Notes: generated by a model from the letters alone, not told the origin. Positions 1 to 11,610 are shown, numbered from the stretch's first letter. The stretch is DNA of 40,479 nucleotides from Chara braunii (GCA_003427395.1 BFEA01000060.1:2910264-2950742), one strand, 5' to 3'. Translations and numbers: made by a program.

Positions 1-112
1 CCAACCCCCCAATTGCGCCCATCCACTGCTGCTATTCGTCATTCGTGTTTTTTCAGGATGTCAACAAAATTTCTCCCACAGTTTCACAGAGCCGTTCATC
101 ATCGAGTCCGAC

Positions 113-1130
113 ACGACGACCGTCGTGTTCGACACGATGACCGTCGTGTTTGACACGACGACCGTCGTGTTCGACACGATGACGGTTGCGCGCGGGCGTG
201 TACGAGACGTGCTGAACATTACCTCACCTGATGATGGTCGTTGTCATCGAGTCAAATACGACCGCGGTGGCACCCCCCGACCTCGCCGTCGTGTTCAACC
301 CGATGACGGTCGCTGTCATCGTGTCGAGCATGACTACAGTGGCACCCCGCAACCCCACCATCGTGTTCAACCCGATGACGGTCGCTGTCACCGTGTCGAA
401 CACGATCCCGGTGGCACCCCATGACCTCACCGTCGTGTTCTACCTGATGACGATTGCTGTCATCGTGTCGTACATGACAGAGGTGGCTGCCCACAACCCA
501 AGAAGTTGTATGAATAAGTTATAGAGAATAAGTTACATATAAAATCAGTTATATTTATTTGTAGAGTTAGATTGATGTATATTTGTTCAACGAGGTGACG
601 GTCGAGTGCGAGCATGTACAGCACGTTCTGAACATGACCCCACCGTCGTGTTCAACCTGCTGACGGTCGCTGTCCTCGTGTCGAACACGACCGTGGTGGC
701 ACCCCTCGACCCCGCCATCGTGCTCAACCTGTGACGGTTGCTGTCCTCGTGTCGAAAGCGACAGCATGTCGTCTTCAATACGATGACGCACGACAGAGGT
801 GGCACACCCCGACCGCGCCGTCGTGTTCGATGCGATGATGGTCAGCATCGTAGCCGTCGTGCTGGTGGTAATGTTCAACATGCGACGGTCGAACGCGGAC
901 ATTATCGCCACCAAAGCACTGTCGCGTTCAACAAGCAGGCGGTCACTCATCGTCATCTTCAACACGACGGCGGTGGACATGACCGCGTTGTTGTGAGAAT
1001 ACGGTGACGGTGGATCTCGACGTGTGCGCCTGTCGTGTTGTGCAATGTGATGATGCGCCGTCGTGTTGGGCACGACCGTGGTGGGAGATCATCGCGTTCA
1101 ACACGACAGCCAGTCGCTGTGTCTCTCGTG
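113..1130. repeat. 72-bp-period GC-rich minisatellite, degenerate
   Basis: Copies of a unit starting GTCGTGTTCAACC recur at 288, 360 and 432, and again at 645 and 717, each exactly 72 bp apart. Each unit contains GATGACGGTCGCTGTC and a short palindromic core around GTGTCGAACAC. The left edge (about 113-180) is built from 21-bp subunits. Units become degenerate after about 790, and the block is interrupted by AT-rich sequence at about 510-590. Since 72 is a multiple of 3, several frames stay open through the array. I regard these short ORFs as by-products and not genes. Confidence 0.85.
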
Positions 1131-1330
1131 CATCGCTTCTGTTGAAGACTGTACTTTTTGCCGCATTCACAGGCCTTACATCGGCAGTGTATGGCTAGCA
1201 GTGGCGGCGCTGAACCACATGTGTTGCACTCTACATATACCGCATGTGATCCATCTAGCTGCGGATTTGTTACTGATATGTATGTCTTGTGCCAGTGGTC
1301 CACTATTTTGTCATCGCAGAAACGTTTTAA

Positions 1331-4263
1331 ATGGCTTGTGGTGGGCATGCACCGCGGCAAGCTGCCAGCATAACTTTGGAAAGCATGGACTGTGTGGCAT
1401 CTAATATACTGCCTAGTGATGAGCTTCCTTCCATTGACCTGCCAATGTTTTCGCAAGACGTTCAAATAACTTCAGAATCTCCTGATCATAAGAGGTCCCG
1501 GTGGCTGAGTGTGAAGAAACCACATGCGAAAGTGCATCTCCAGCCTTGGGCGGGCCAGTGAAAACCTCTGATGCAGAAGGTTCGGAAGGTCAGGGTAGGG
1601 CCGCCTCCGGTGACAGGAACACATCCGATGTAGATCGTATCATGTGGGTGTCGAGAAGTTCGCTACGAGATTTCGAGGGCACAAACCTTCTGTTTGGCGA
1701 GAGTGATGAAGATGGTTCGGAATCTGGTGCTTCGATGTCATCTGACGCCAACAGTTCTCCAGACAAAATTGATCATCCACAACCTTGCGATGATGATGGC
1801 ACTGACCACTACTGTCGCAACGGTATGGAGAGTTCTAATGTCATCTCTGATTTTGATGACATTTTCCCCAAACGTTTGTCGTCGGAGAAGCGTCCATATA
1901 CTTTCCGTGTCAGAATGCCTCGGTCAAAGAAGATTCTGCAAACAGTTCACAGAAAGCTCACCAAAAAAGCACTGGCGAGTGTGCGCGGACAAGTTTTTTG
2001 TAAACAAGATTGTTGCGCTCGCATGACCATGAAAGACATCAAAGCTGTCCGGAGTGCATATTACTGTAAGGATCAGAAAAGTAGAGATGCATGGTGGGTT
2101 GAAACGTTAAAGAGGTTCACCTTCGTGGGAGATGAGAAAGAGATTGTGCAACCTATTGTGGGGAAAAGAAAGGTGTGCATTAGTGAATGGTGTTTCACAC
2201 TGGGTGTGTGCAGGAATACATTTTTGAAAAAGAGGGTGACCTTGTCAAAAGGTTACATTATGCCGGAGCATGGCAACACTGGACTTAGACGCACATCTGC
2301 AACATATGCGACGATGTTCGACAAACTAAGCTCCTTTGTACGTGACAATTGAGATTCCATGCCCAATGGCATAAGGATCAAAGATGGAGAATCACGAGTG
2401 GTTTTGAGATTGCCTGCTTGCTATAACAAGGTTGACATTTATAAGTTGTTGAAGTCACAATTTGACAACCTGGGTGTCCCTTCTGTTTCTCTCCAAGTTT
2501 TCTATAACATGTGGAGAACACACTCTTGGCATGTGAAATTCCATGAAGTTGATCAAAACTTTGCGAAATGCGAGAAGTGTGTTGAGTTCAAAGAATCTAT
2601 CAATTCTGCGAAGTTCGTACGTGTGTGTGATTATTTCGTTTCGGAACGCGACAAACACTTGGACTTGCATCTCCAACACCGTGCTGCTTATGAGGTGTGG
2701 AAGGATGAGTCAAAGAGACCAGGTTCCAACAGTTTATGCATCATTATTGACGGTATAGACCAAAGCAAGATGACTATTCCACACTTCGGCGGAGAAAACA
2801 AGTCGAAGGCATTCGCGAATATTCCAATGATGAAAACAAATTTAAAAGCTATTATCGCACACAGACGTTCGCCATCAGTGCATGTTCACATATGGTACCC
2901 TTGCTATCCACATGATTCCAATGCTGTGGTGTCATCCGTTATGAAAGTTCTGCGTGACATACAGGCGACAAACGACTTACCTCCTAAATTGAGGATACAA
3001 GCCGACAACTGCTGGAGAGAAAACAAAAACAAATACATTTTGTCTTTGACCGCAACTTTGGTGAAATTTTGCTTCTTCAAAGAAGTCGAATTCGATTTTA
3101 TGTTGGTAGGACATACACATACGGACGTTGATGTCACTTTCAGTCATTTCTCTCGCAAACTGAAAATGCACGATGCTTATATCATGCTCGACCTGTTTAA
3201 ACTCGTTGCCAGTTTCCAAAACGAGCGTCCTTTGTGCACATTCATGGATGAAATTGCTGACTGGCGGGGAGCTGTTAAGCCCTTCATGGTCAACAGACTG
3301 ACCGGTCATACAAAGCCACATTTATTTAGGTTTTATATGGAGGATGACAATCTTGTGTTCCAGTGGAAAGAGTATTGCACTTCTCCGCATTGGTCTTCTC
3401 CGGTCTATTTCTTTAAACGAGATGAAAATAAAGCATATGCTGGACCCGAATGGCCATTCGAGCCTTCACCTGTTATCCCGTCACCTGTTATCCCGTCACC
3501 TGTTCGACCTGTTATAGAAACATCACGTGGTCAACCCGCTAAGGATAAAAATTCGGATTTCAAATCAGGAATTGAAGGTGTGAAGACGTTTGTTGAGTGG
3601 TTCAAAAACAAGCGGCACGAGTGGTTGGGAATGAAAGATGAGGTTAGCTTCTCAAAGGAGAGTGTTCTTTCACACTGGAAAACTTTCTTGGACACAATCG
3701 AGCAAAATTATGAGTCTGGCTTTGCGAAAACATCACTCAAGGTTGGCATTTGGCCCTCGCGGGACAGAATTACGAAGGACGATGCTGAGGATATTGATAT
3801 TGCATTCCTCTTGCAGAGCAATGAGAGTAAGGACCTGTTGTTTGTTGGGCCAGCCAATGCGCGTCCAAAAGCAGAGCTCGACCCGGTTGTAAATGTCAAA
3901 AATGGTCAATTCGTTCTCTTGCGTCCTTCGCAAGATGATATCGATCAGGGAGTTCCCGTGTGGATGGGTAGAGTCATTTCTAATATTGACAACGATAGGA
4001 AGTCGCCTGCTTTCAATCATGTTCTTATTGAATATTGGGTGCCACAACCTGTCGTTAAAAGTCTTTCTCTGCAATATGCAAATGCATGGAATAAGATATG
4101 GAAGAAAGACAGCACAACAGCACAGCAGTGGCAGCACGTGAAGTGTGTTTTGTGGAGCTGGTCATCAAGGACGTTGCATTTGGAAAATGGAGTGCACATT
4201 CCCAAATCGGTCAGAGAGAAAGCCTTGGCATGTCTTTCACTTCCAGATGATGAAGACCAATAA
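1331..4263 (+). pseudogene. DUF7869-type protein (RNase H-like core), one in-frame stop
   Basis: Two long reading frames (1501-2352 and 2359-4263) lie in the same frame, separated only by a TGA at 2350-2352. Together they would encode about 920 residues. The first part has a Ser/Asp-rich N-terminus and then a Cys-containing block (FCKQDCCARM, GVCRNTFLKKR). The second part has CEKC, an IDGIDQSKM segment, QADNCWRENKNK and GHTHTDVDVTFS. I recognise this series from DUF7869-type proteins of animals, protists and plants; its three acidic sites suggest an RNase H-like fold. A C-terminal module around 3890-4040 (GQFVLLRPS ... VWMGRVI) also fits the family. The first frame opens at a GTG after in-frame stops at 1483-1491, so the real N-terminus probably lies in the +2 frame (ATG at 1331) with a frameshift or small intron near 1490-1560. 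The function of this family is not established. The family may be transposon-derived. The family assignment is from memory. Confidence 0.7.
2350..2352 (+). other. Single in-frame TGA inside the DUF7869-type gene
   Basis: The codons read CGT GAC AAT TGA GAT TCC ATG, so the frame is unbroken on both sides for hundreds of codons. As I recall the family, the protein runs continuously through this point, from a loop after the Cys-block to an LPACYNK-like segment. A missing intron is therefore unlikely. This looks like a young nonsense mutation, a sequencing error or read-through. Confidence 0.8.
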
Positions 4264-4397
4264 GACAAGTCGCTTAGAAGGCCTCATTTCGTGCGTGTTG
4301 GTGTACCATTTACTTGTCATTGAGCTTCCATTCATATATAGTTAAACTATATATCATTGGCTTGCCTTTTACTGCTTCTGTATTTCATGTGTTGCAG

Positions 4398-5022
4398 AAT
4401 GGTTCATTCAACGACTGGATGGCTGCCAAACAATATGGTGTGGGGCAGAAATGTATGGCATGATATGGGGTCTATCTTTTTCACACCTGAAGTAGTTTTC
4501 GAGGGTGCAGTACTCAGTGTCAGAGGTGTGGATGTCGCACCGGATTGCTGGGAGCATTATCCTCGGCAATGTTTGTATATTTGTGGTCGTAGGTGTTGTG
4601 GAACAAGAGAATATCCGCGAGAAGTGCTCGCACCGTATTCAGAATTGTACTATTCAGCATTGAAGTTCTACCACAACGACTTCAAGGTGATGACCTTGTA
4701 CTGTGCAGCGTCAAGTATCCAAGGGCACTGCAAACTTTCTTTTTTTATTCATAACGATCATTCTACAAGTGCAAACATATCCAATGCACATGACATCGAC
4801 GGACGAAGACGGGAAGCATTTGGAAGAAGGATCATGGACCAACCGTCGCTCAAAGCACTCGTGGATGGGCTCGTGGACACAGCGATTACATATTTACGAA
4901 GTCTTCTGTTGCGAGAGTATGAAGTCATAGAAACTTATGTAGAGTACAAGGACCCCACGTTCGATGGGCACAATGAGACGAGCACTGTAGAAGATTGGAC
5001 AATTGACATGAGGAGAGCGTAA
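4398..5022 (+). CDS. Unrecognised ORF, possible 3' exon of the preceding gene
   Basis: The frame is open from upstream of 4398 to a TAA at 5020-5022. The first ATG is at 4399 in a pyrimidine-rich context ending TGTTGCAG at 4397, which is a very good splice-acceptor sequence. The encoded stretch is about 207 residues with many aromatic and Cys residues (WLPNNMVWGRNVWHDMG, CGRRCCGTREY, FFIHNDHS) and a C-terminal helical-looking region. I do not recognise the family. It is in the same frame class as the DUF7869-type gene, 135 bp downstream of it, so it may be its last exon, with the TAA at 4261 falling inside an intron. It could equally be a separate gene. No clear TATA or poly(A) signal decides between these. 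Confidence 0.45.
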
Positions 5023-6040
5023 AATTTATCACGCAGATCGTGTTAATATGTCCATTACGTACTTAGATCTGATTCAAGTAGCTTTAGAATATCGTAACGG
5101 TTTGAATGTTATCTAGCAGTGCCTAGAAGTTGATTTCAATTATAGTCAACTTTGACGAAGATTTTGACAATGTGTAATTTTAAGAGTTCATAGAGTCTGA
5201 CGCACCATTGAGTTGATGTAAATGGCACTGCTTTGCTTTTAACATAATTGTCAATGGACTTTTGCATTAAATTTTCCTTCCACGGTCTCCATATGAAGGG
5301 TGTTCTTATAGTTTGAAGCAACTTAAGGTCTAAGAGTTGGACTTTGGAGAGCTGCTTTTTGTTTGAATGTGTCAAGGGTTTTACAAATTTCACAATTCTT
5401 TCCTTCGCATACGATGTCATTTTTTTTCGTTTATATTCTAATCATTTGGACAGTTTTCTGCTCCAGGTTTACATTGTGTCGGAATATTAAAATCCTATTT
5501 TTTTTGTTCTACAATTTACCTTATGTTCGGTTACTTCGTTAATTTCATTATGTTCACTTTTTACAAAACAGTTCATTTTTAACGAAAACGTCGTTGTGTC
5601 TTGATACGCCTGTTAGGACCTTAGCCTCTGTTCGGCCTGGTTGTCTGCCCAATTTGAGTTCACTTGTCGTACTAAATTACGAATCTTTATGTGTTGTCTC
5701 AGCTTGTGTTATCCGCCTGTACATAGTACATTTGTTGTTGGTTTTCTCATGCCCGATGAATCCATTTTTGTCCGATAATATAAACTAGGTAAGCGTCCGC
5801 AGTGTGGGCGGTGGACGCCATGCCCGCAAAAATAAGGAATGTTGTAGGTAACCTGACACGAACCACTTGCATAAACTGAAACAGACTTAGAAAAAGAAAA
5901 AAAAGGAATCACAAAGTAATAAAGAATAGCCTAAAACTGGCTACGAAGTATGATTTTGATTGACGAATAGCTTAACGCCTATAGGGCAGGCGGTGCGGGC
6001 TACGCCCGCGACCAAAAGTACCGAAACAGTGAAGAAAGTA
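5023..6040. other. Unannotated AT-rich intergenic DNA
   Basis: No ORF with recognisable content is visible here. The stretch is AT-rich with T-runs (5412-5430 and about 5500). Two short related GC-rich motifs ending in GCCCGC occur at about 5805-5830 and 5985-6010, just before the satellite array. Confidence 0.6.
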
Positions 6041-7224
6041 CCATAGAGTAGAGGAGAATGTTGTATAGTGTCGTAGAGTAAAGTGTCGTAGAGTAGAGTA
6101 AAGTAGAATAAAGTATAGTAGAGTAGAGTGGAGTAAAGTAAAGTGTCGTAGAGTGTCGTAGAGTGTCATATAGTAAAGTGTTGTAGAGAGTGTTGTAGAA
6201 AAGAGTAGAGTAGAGTAGAGCAGAGTAGAGTAAAGTGAAGTAGAGTAGAGTGTCATAGAGTGTTATAGAGTGTCATAGAGCGTTCTTGAGTGTCGTAGAG
6301 TGTCGTAGAGTATGATATCATCGAGAAGAGTATAGTAAAATGTCGTCAAGTAGAGTAAAGTTGAGTCTCATAGAGTAGAGTGCCGTAGAGTGTTGTAGAA
6401 TGTCGTAAAATGTCGTAGAGTGTCGACGAGTAGGGTAGAATAGAGTGTCATCGAGTAGAGTAGAGTAGTCTAAGAATGCCGTTAAGTAGCGTAGAGTAGA
6501 GTGTCGTAAAGTAGAGTGTAATAGAGCGTCGTACAGTAGAGTGTCATAGAGTAGAGTAAAGTAGATTATCATAGAGTGTCGTAGCGTGTCATAGAGTAGT
6601 GTAAAGCGTCATAGAGTGTTGTACAGTGTCGTAGAGTGTCGTATAATAAAGTAGAATATCGTGGAGTGTCGTAGAGTGTCGTAGAGTAGAGTGTCATAGA
6701 GTAGACTAGAGTCTCATAAAGTAGAGTACAGTAGAGTAGAGCGGAGTGTCATAGAGTATAATATCGTAAAGTATATTATTGTCGAGTAGAATAAAGTAGA
6801 GTAGAGTGTCATAGAGTGGAGTAGAATGTCGTCGAGTAGATTACAATAGAGTCTTTTAGAGGAGAGCAGAGTGTCGTAAAGTAGACTAGAGTAGAGTAAA
6901 TTGTCATAAAGTAGAGCCGAGTAAAGTAGAGTAAAGCAAAGTAGAGTAGAGTAAAGTACAGTAGAGTAAAGTAGAGAAGAGTGTTGTAAAGTAGAGTGTC
7001 GTGGAGTAGAGTGTCATAGAGTAGAGAAAAGTGTCGCAGAGTAGAGTGTCGTAGAGTGTCGAATAGTAGAGTAGAGTATCATAGAGTGTCGTAGAGCAAA
7101 GTAGGGTGTCGTACAGTCGAGTAAAGTGTCGTAGAGTGGAGTAGAGTACAATATCGTAGAGTAGAGTATAGTGTCCTAGAGAGATGTGGAGTATAGTCTA
7201 GTACAATGTCATAAAGTACAGTAG
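6041..7224. repeat. Satellite array with 5-bp phase (AGTAG / AGTGT / CGTAG)
   Basis: About 1.2 kb is composed almost entirely of pentamers kept in phase: AGTAG, AGTGT, CGTAG, CATAG, AGTAA and AATAG. Typical runs read AGTGT CGTAG AGTGT CGTAG AGTAG. Most changes are substitutions within a pentamer, and phase slips are rare. The order of pentamer types is irregular, so there is no simple higher-order unit I could define by eye. Confidence 0.9.
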
Positions 7225-8050
7225 CCTTAGCAGCTCCTCTATATGAGGAGCTTTGCCCCAGTCACCCCTCCTGCCTATGGCCATGCAGGCCTTGCCTTCT
7301 GACCCCTTTCCCATCGACTGGTTGTCCATCCATGACCCGCATACACACAACGCAGGTTCTTTATTACCTGAGTGCAGCTCAACCTCTCAGCGCAAACAAA
7401 TTTATGACCCTTTTTTAAAAAATAACATTTGACCATCTACGTTGTTCATGCCGCGACCTCACACGCGACGTGACCACTTTTTAAAGCCACTTAGACCCTG
7501 AATTGCACAACTGCTAAGCCTCGCATCTCAATTTTAAGTAGAATAAATTTAGATTTAGTATATCAATGGTTGCGTGTCCATGAGGCCGTGTTGAACATGA
7601 CACGTGATTGGCCATACCGCTGACCCTCATCGTCCTTTTGGCGGGTCGCAGGCGCCCTAACTTAGGCAGGAACTTTTCACCTTCTTAGTCGTAGGTGTGG
7701 TATGAATAGACTTTGGCAGATACCTCAACCTCATCAAGTCAGATCATTTTAACGAAATTTTATCATCAGTCGGACAATCGCCCCACATTGAAAATCCAGG
7801 GCAGATACCCTGGTCAATGTTTCTGCACCGACACCCATCCTAATCAAGAAACAAAAATAACATCCATGGAGGGGAGGCGAAAATAAAATAGAAGTAAATA
7901 GTAAAATTTCGAGATAAAGTAAAATAAAATAAATAATAAAAATAAAGAAAGAAAGAAGTAAACAAAATGTAACGAGGGAAAGAATGTTTGTCTTTTTTAA
8001 AATTTTTGGCATCATTTCTCTACCTCTCATGGGGTCAAAAATGTATTATT
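7225..8050. other. Unannotated sequence between satellite and Penelope-like element
   Basis: No recognisable gene. The right half (7860-8000) is A-rich with (AAAT/AAAG)-like runs. A motif at 8004-8043 (TTTTTGGCATCATTTCTC and following bases) is related to three tandem motifs at 11611-11791, on the far side of the Penelope-like element. Confidence 0.6.
7232..7252. other. Perfect 8-bp hairpin, TATAT loop
   Basis: AGCTCCTC (7232-7239), TATAT, GAGGAGCT (7245-7252). It lies directly at the right edge of the 5-bp satellite. No T-run follows it and no promoter can be assigned. Confidence 0.7.
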
Positions 8051-8159
8051 AGGTATTATGATATGAAACTCACATCATACACAGTTTAAACGCACACGAT
8101 GAGCGTACACAAGTAGGAAAAAAAAAAGATTATCATCACTCTTAACTCCACCGCTCAAA
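8051..8159. repeat. 109-bp direct repeat, left copy, flanking the Penelope-like relic
   Basis: It begins AGGTATTATGATATGAAAC and ends CTCCACCGCTCAAA. It aligns end to end, without obvious gaps and with roughly 85-90% identity by eye, with 11364-11472 in the same orientation. The two copies bracket the minus-strand reverse transcriptase relic, so they are candidate terminal repeats of that element. Confidence 0.8.
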
Positions 8160-9142
8160 CCAACAAACCCAAGGTCCGCCAATCATGTCCGCTTCCCACT
8201 TGGTGCCGAAGCACGAGTCAAGAGAACTAACCTTTCGAGTATCCTACCTATATACCATTTGACTTAGTTTCCGATGTCTCGACGTTCCGAAAACGTCCAG
8301 ACCTCAAAACATGCGGCACATCTGAGCCTAGTCCAAGTTTAAACCCATGTACCTGACCTCACCCACGTTTAGACCTTTCCACGCTGAAAACCACAATAGG
8401 CCTCCACCTAGTCCAAAAAAGTACCGGTACAACAACTAAAAATACTATCGGACCCACATTCAACACCAAACCACGTCCCGGGCTTGGGAACTCCTACTGC
8501 GCCATCCATAAAATTCTAGTCAAACAACACCGGGTTCCAATCCTACATTCGAATCCCACGTCCACTTCTGCAGAAGGTTCTGTGTTCGAACCCATCGATG
8601 TCGGATACCAAAAAACAGAGTAACCAGTTCGAACCCATATTGGTCAAATACCAAGAATTACAAAATTGGAAACCAGATAATCAGTTCGAACCCAGAAATC
8701 CACAAATTCAAAATCCAAACAACGAATTGAAACCCCGTCACCCGAATTTAAAAATCAAGGCCCAGCCAACAGCCGCAGGACACCCTATCACCAGGTCTAC
8801 TCAACCAAATGTGATTAAGGCACAAGTTTCAGTCCAAGGTTCACCCTTTCCATGTGAGAAGGATTTCAAGACTCGATCGAAGAACTTTCCCGAAAACTTT
8901 CTTAATCTCAGTTTTCTCTTTAGTTTCAAAACTCGTCTTGGAATCTCCGCCCTGATTGTTGTGTTTCTGTCAATTTGATGCAGATAGCTATTGACTACTG
9001 CGTTTTTTTAGGCTTTGCTTCCCCAAAATTTGAACGTTTGTCCGTTCAAAAAGTCCAGTTTCTCAAAGTTCTAGATCGTTGCCTCGTTCTTTAACAATTG
9101 AACACTTCCCACGTGCAGGAAGTGAGTTTGTACCCTGATTTC
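8160..9142. other. Non-coding part of the Penelope-like element or unknown DNA
   Basis: On the minus strand this is downstream of the truncated reverse transcriptase. I see no GIY-YIG endonuclease and no other domain. The plus strand has an open frame (8598-8978) rich in Asn, Gln and Pro that repeats a Q-F-E-P/R-P motif. It has no recognisable domain and I do not call it a gene. Confidence 0.5.
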
Positions 9143-11203
9143 TCACCCCATAAAATCCCACTTATTATTGTCCGTATCAGTTTGTTTCATAATTAAATTA
9201 TTGGGGTAGCATGCTTCGAAATCTGCGAAAATTAGCCTGGAATCCTTTGATGTCAAGGTTTTTCCAGCCACAATCATCCCCATATCGTCCATCAGTCGTA
9301 TTCCGAACACATTCGGTCTATACACGCCCAAACTATTCAGAAAATCAAATTCACACTTAGCACAAAGCATGCACGCCAATGAGGGACTTGTACTTTTTCC
9401 TATTGGGATCCCTACTTCTTGTTTTATCAGAACTGATGATGCAAATGTATAGGTATGAATCAATTCGAATTTAACAAACTCAAGGATATATCCCCAATGT
9501 CTAATTTCCTCCAATGGTCAAATGTTGTTGTTTTACCAAACGATGCTTATTTTCCCAGGGTATTTACCCGAACGAAATTCCGTTTCTTCTCCTGATGAAT
9601 CTTCAACAGTCATTCGACAGATCTAATAATCTCCTCGTGTGGGAGTAAACTAAATATATTTTTGATATCGTATGTATGCGACTCAAGGGGATTAGTGCCT
9701 GCTTTCACTATTCCTCGACTAAATCCATCGAACTAGGTTGCCATATCTGATACTGTCTTCAAATTAAACTACCAGTAAGCAGGGATCGAAACAACATGTG
9801 ATTCAGGGTTTTTGCCACAACCTTATTCGTCTTGGCAGTCGGCTCTGAATACGAAAGACAGATAGGTTGGAACCGATTTGGATCCTTATGCTTAGGTATA
9901 GCATATGCATGCCCTAATTTCTCAGACTTATCCCATTTGGCAAAGGATGTCAATCCTTCATTTATCAAATCCGCTTTCATCCTCTGCAATACGGAGCCCT
10001 CAGTACCATCGACGATACTAGCATATCCTGGATTGCGGATGAATAGGTTCATCATCCCGTCGTAATACAATCTCAGGCACATTACGTACGTCACGCCCGG
10101 ATTGCGATCCAGGGGGGTAAGTACTAACCCATGTAACTTGACCTTCCATTTTTTTATCGCTTCATAACTCAACAGATTTGTCGAGACATTCTCAACCTTC
10201 TGCAGACAATACTGTATCTCTTCAGTTGTACAAACCACTCGATACCCCTTACTATTCGGCCAAGAGTCAAAAGCATCAACAATCTCTTTAGATAATTTGC
10301 ATGCCCAGTCCTGCCTAGGGGGTTTAGGAACATTGGTCGAGTTGACTGTAATGGAAGGCACAACAACATCTTCACCTCTCTTTCGTGTCTCGGTAATTGA
10401 TAACTTCTTTGTCTCGTCTATTATCTCTTCCACCTCTGGTTCGCCGACACTCCCATGTGAAGTTTTCGGAACGTCCTCAACAACCTTCGCGTTGCCTTTC
10501 ATTCTTGAAGTCTCAATTGTTTTCCGGACCTCATTCTTGATGTCATTATGCATTTGGCTCAGCCTGATCGCCATTTGTACCTCCAGTGCTTTAGTCAGTG
10601 CAAGTTGTGTTTCTTCACGCCGCTTTGTTTTCTCCAACTCCTTAGCCTGTCTTGCCTCATCCTCACGTATATGCTCCTTCTCTTATTGCCTCGCCTCTTC
10701 TCTTTCACACCGTGCGTCTTCCCGTTCTTGGCGTTTACGTTCCTTCTCCAGTTTCCTTGATTTCTCCAAGTCCACAAATTCCTTCAGTGTAATCAAGATG
10801 CCTCCCAGTTCTATGATCTTAGACATCGTCTTAGAATTCAACGAGGGAGATCTTCGGAATGGTGCTCCATGGCTTCGCGCCTGAGAACCTGATATTCCCC
10901 GTCAATCAAAGTTTGGAGGACAGGTAAACCCATCATGTTCGGCTTTACGTCTCGAATCAGCATTAGTCCAAAATCTCCAGCAATCGCTCCTGTAATGTCC
11001 TGGAACTTTGAAACCATAGTGCAGTGGTGGTAGTAGTCGGCATCATCCCAAGTGTCCCTTCATTCCCGTTTTCTCGATCGCCCACGTTCAAATTCCTGAC
11101 GGTCTGGTCTCCCTTGATCGGAGTTCTCTCGGTTATGATGATCCTGCTCTTGTAATTCATCACATCGGCCACCACAATCGTACGGATGACCTCCTGTCGA
11201 CAT
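9143..11203 (-). pseudogene. Penelope-like reverse transcriptase with gag-like N-terminus, decayed
   Basis: Read on the minus strand, an ATG at 11203 opens a Cys-containing segment (GGHPYDCGGRCDELQEQDHH) that meets a TGA at 11060-11062. A frame from ATG 10826 gives a charged coiled coil (LEKSRKLEKERKRQERED), one stop near 10683, and continues to 9759. It includes a TPLDRNPGVTYVMC block and AYAIPKHKDPNRFQPIC, the fingers region of the reverse transcriptase. Motif A (TYDIKNIFSLLPHEE, Asp at about 9668) is in another frame with two stops. The last frame (9514-9143) has VGIPIGKSTSPSLA and the catalytic RLMDDMGM (Asp pair at 9284-9289), then stops right after a WDFMG block. The IPK-H-K and GIP-G motifs with R-x-x-DD resemble Penelope-like elements more than LINEs or LTR elements. 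No GIY-YIG endonuclease remains. At least two frameshifts and several stops make it inactive. Confidence 0.65.
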
Positions 11204-11363
11204 CGTGAATCTTCAGTTCAATTAGAATTTCAACGTGAGTCTTGATCTCGTCGTAGTAAGAAACAAACAGTATAGTAGCAGTTACAATAACAGTAACAGT
11301 CACAGTTAAACGCGCTCACTCACACTTGACACGTAATCCAAGTAGGTTCACACGAGCTTTAAG

Positions 11364-11472
11364 AGGTATTATTATATGAAACCCACATCATGCACACTTC
11401 AAACGCACACGATGAGTGTACACAGGTAGGAAAAAAGAAAGATTAACATCGCGCTGAACTCCACCGATCAAA
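11364..11472. repeat. 109-bp direct repeat, right copy
   Basis: Same-orientation partner of 8051-8159. Shared blocks include AAACGCACACGATGAG, GTACACA.GTAGGAAAAAA and AACTCCACCG.TCAAA. On the minus strand it lies upstream of the first ATG of the relic (11203). Confidence 0.8.
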
Positions 11473-11610
11473 AGTGTGCGAAGAGAAAGGAGAGACAAAG
11501 AGAAGCACACTTAGTTTCAAAATGCCATAGAAAAATAAATAAACAAATAAAGAAATAAAGAGGTAGAGGAGAGTGAAGAGAAGACTAAGTTTTGAAAGGT
11601 TTTAAAATTT

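Larger units (their letters stand above)
8051..11472 (-). mobile_element. Candidate Penelope-like element bounded by 109-bp direct repeats
   Basis: The two 109-bp direct repeats and the minus-strand reverse transcriptase relic between them define a unit of about 3.4 kb. Penelope-like elements are known to carry direct terminal repeats. Related tandem motifs lie just outside both ends (8004-8043 and 11611-11791), so the original insertion may have been longer or tandemly arranged. I could not identify target-site duplications. Confidence 0.5.

Noticed and set aside
113-1130. CRISPR-like array in the 72-bp repeat block
   Set aside because: The whole 72-bp unit is repeated, there are no unique spacers of constant length, and the context is eukaryotic.
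8520-8600. tRNA-like T-loop words (TTCGAATCC, GTTCGAACCC)
   Set aside because: No acceptor, D or anticodon arm could be folded around them. The same applies to the word at about 14250.
8598-8978. 126-codon plus-strand ORF
   Set aside because: Low-complexity Asn/Gln/Pro composition with short internal repeats, no domain and no gene context.
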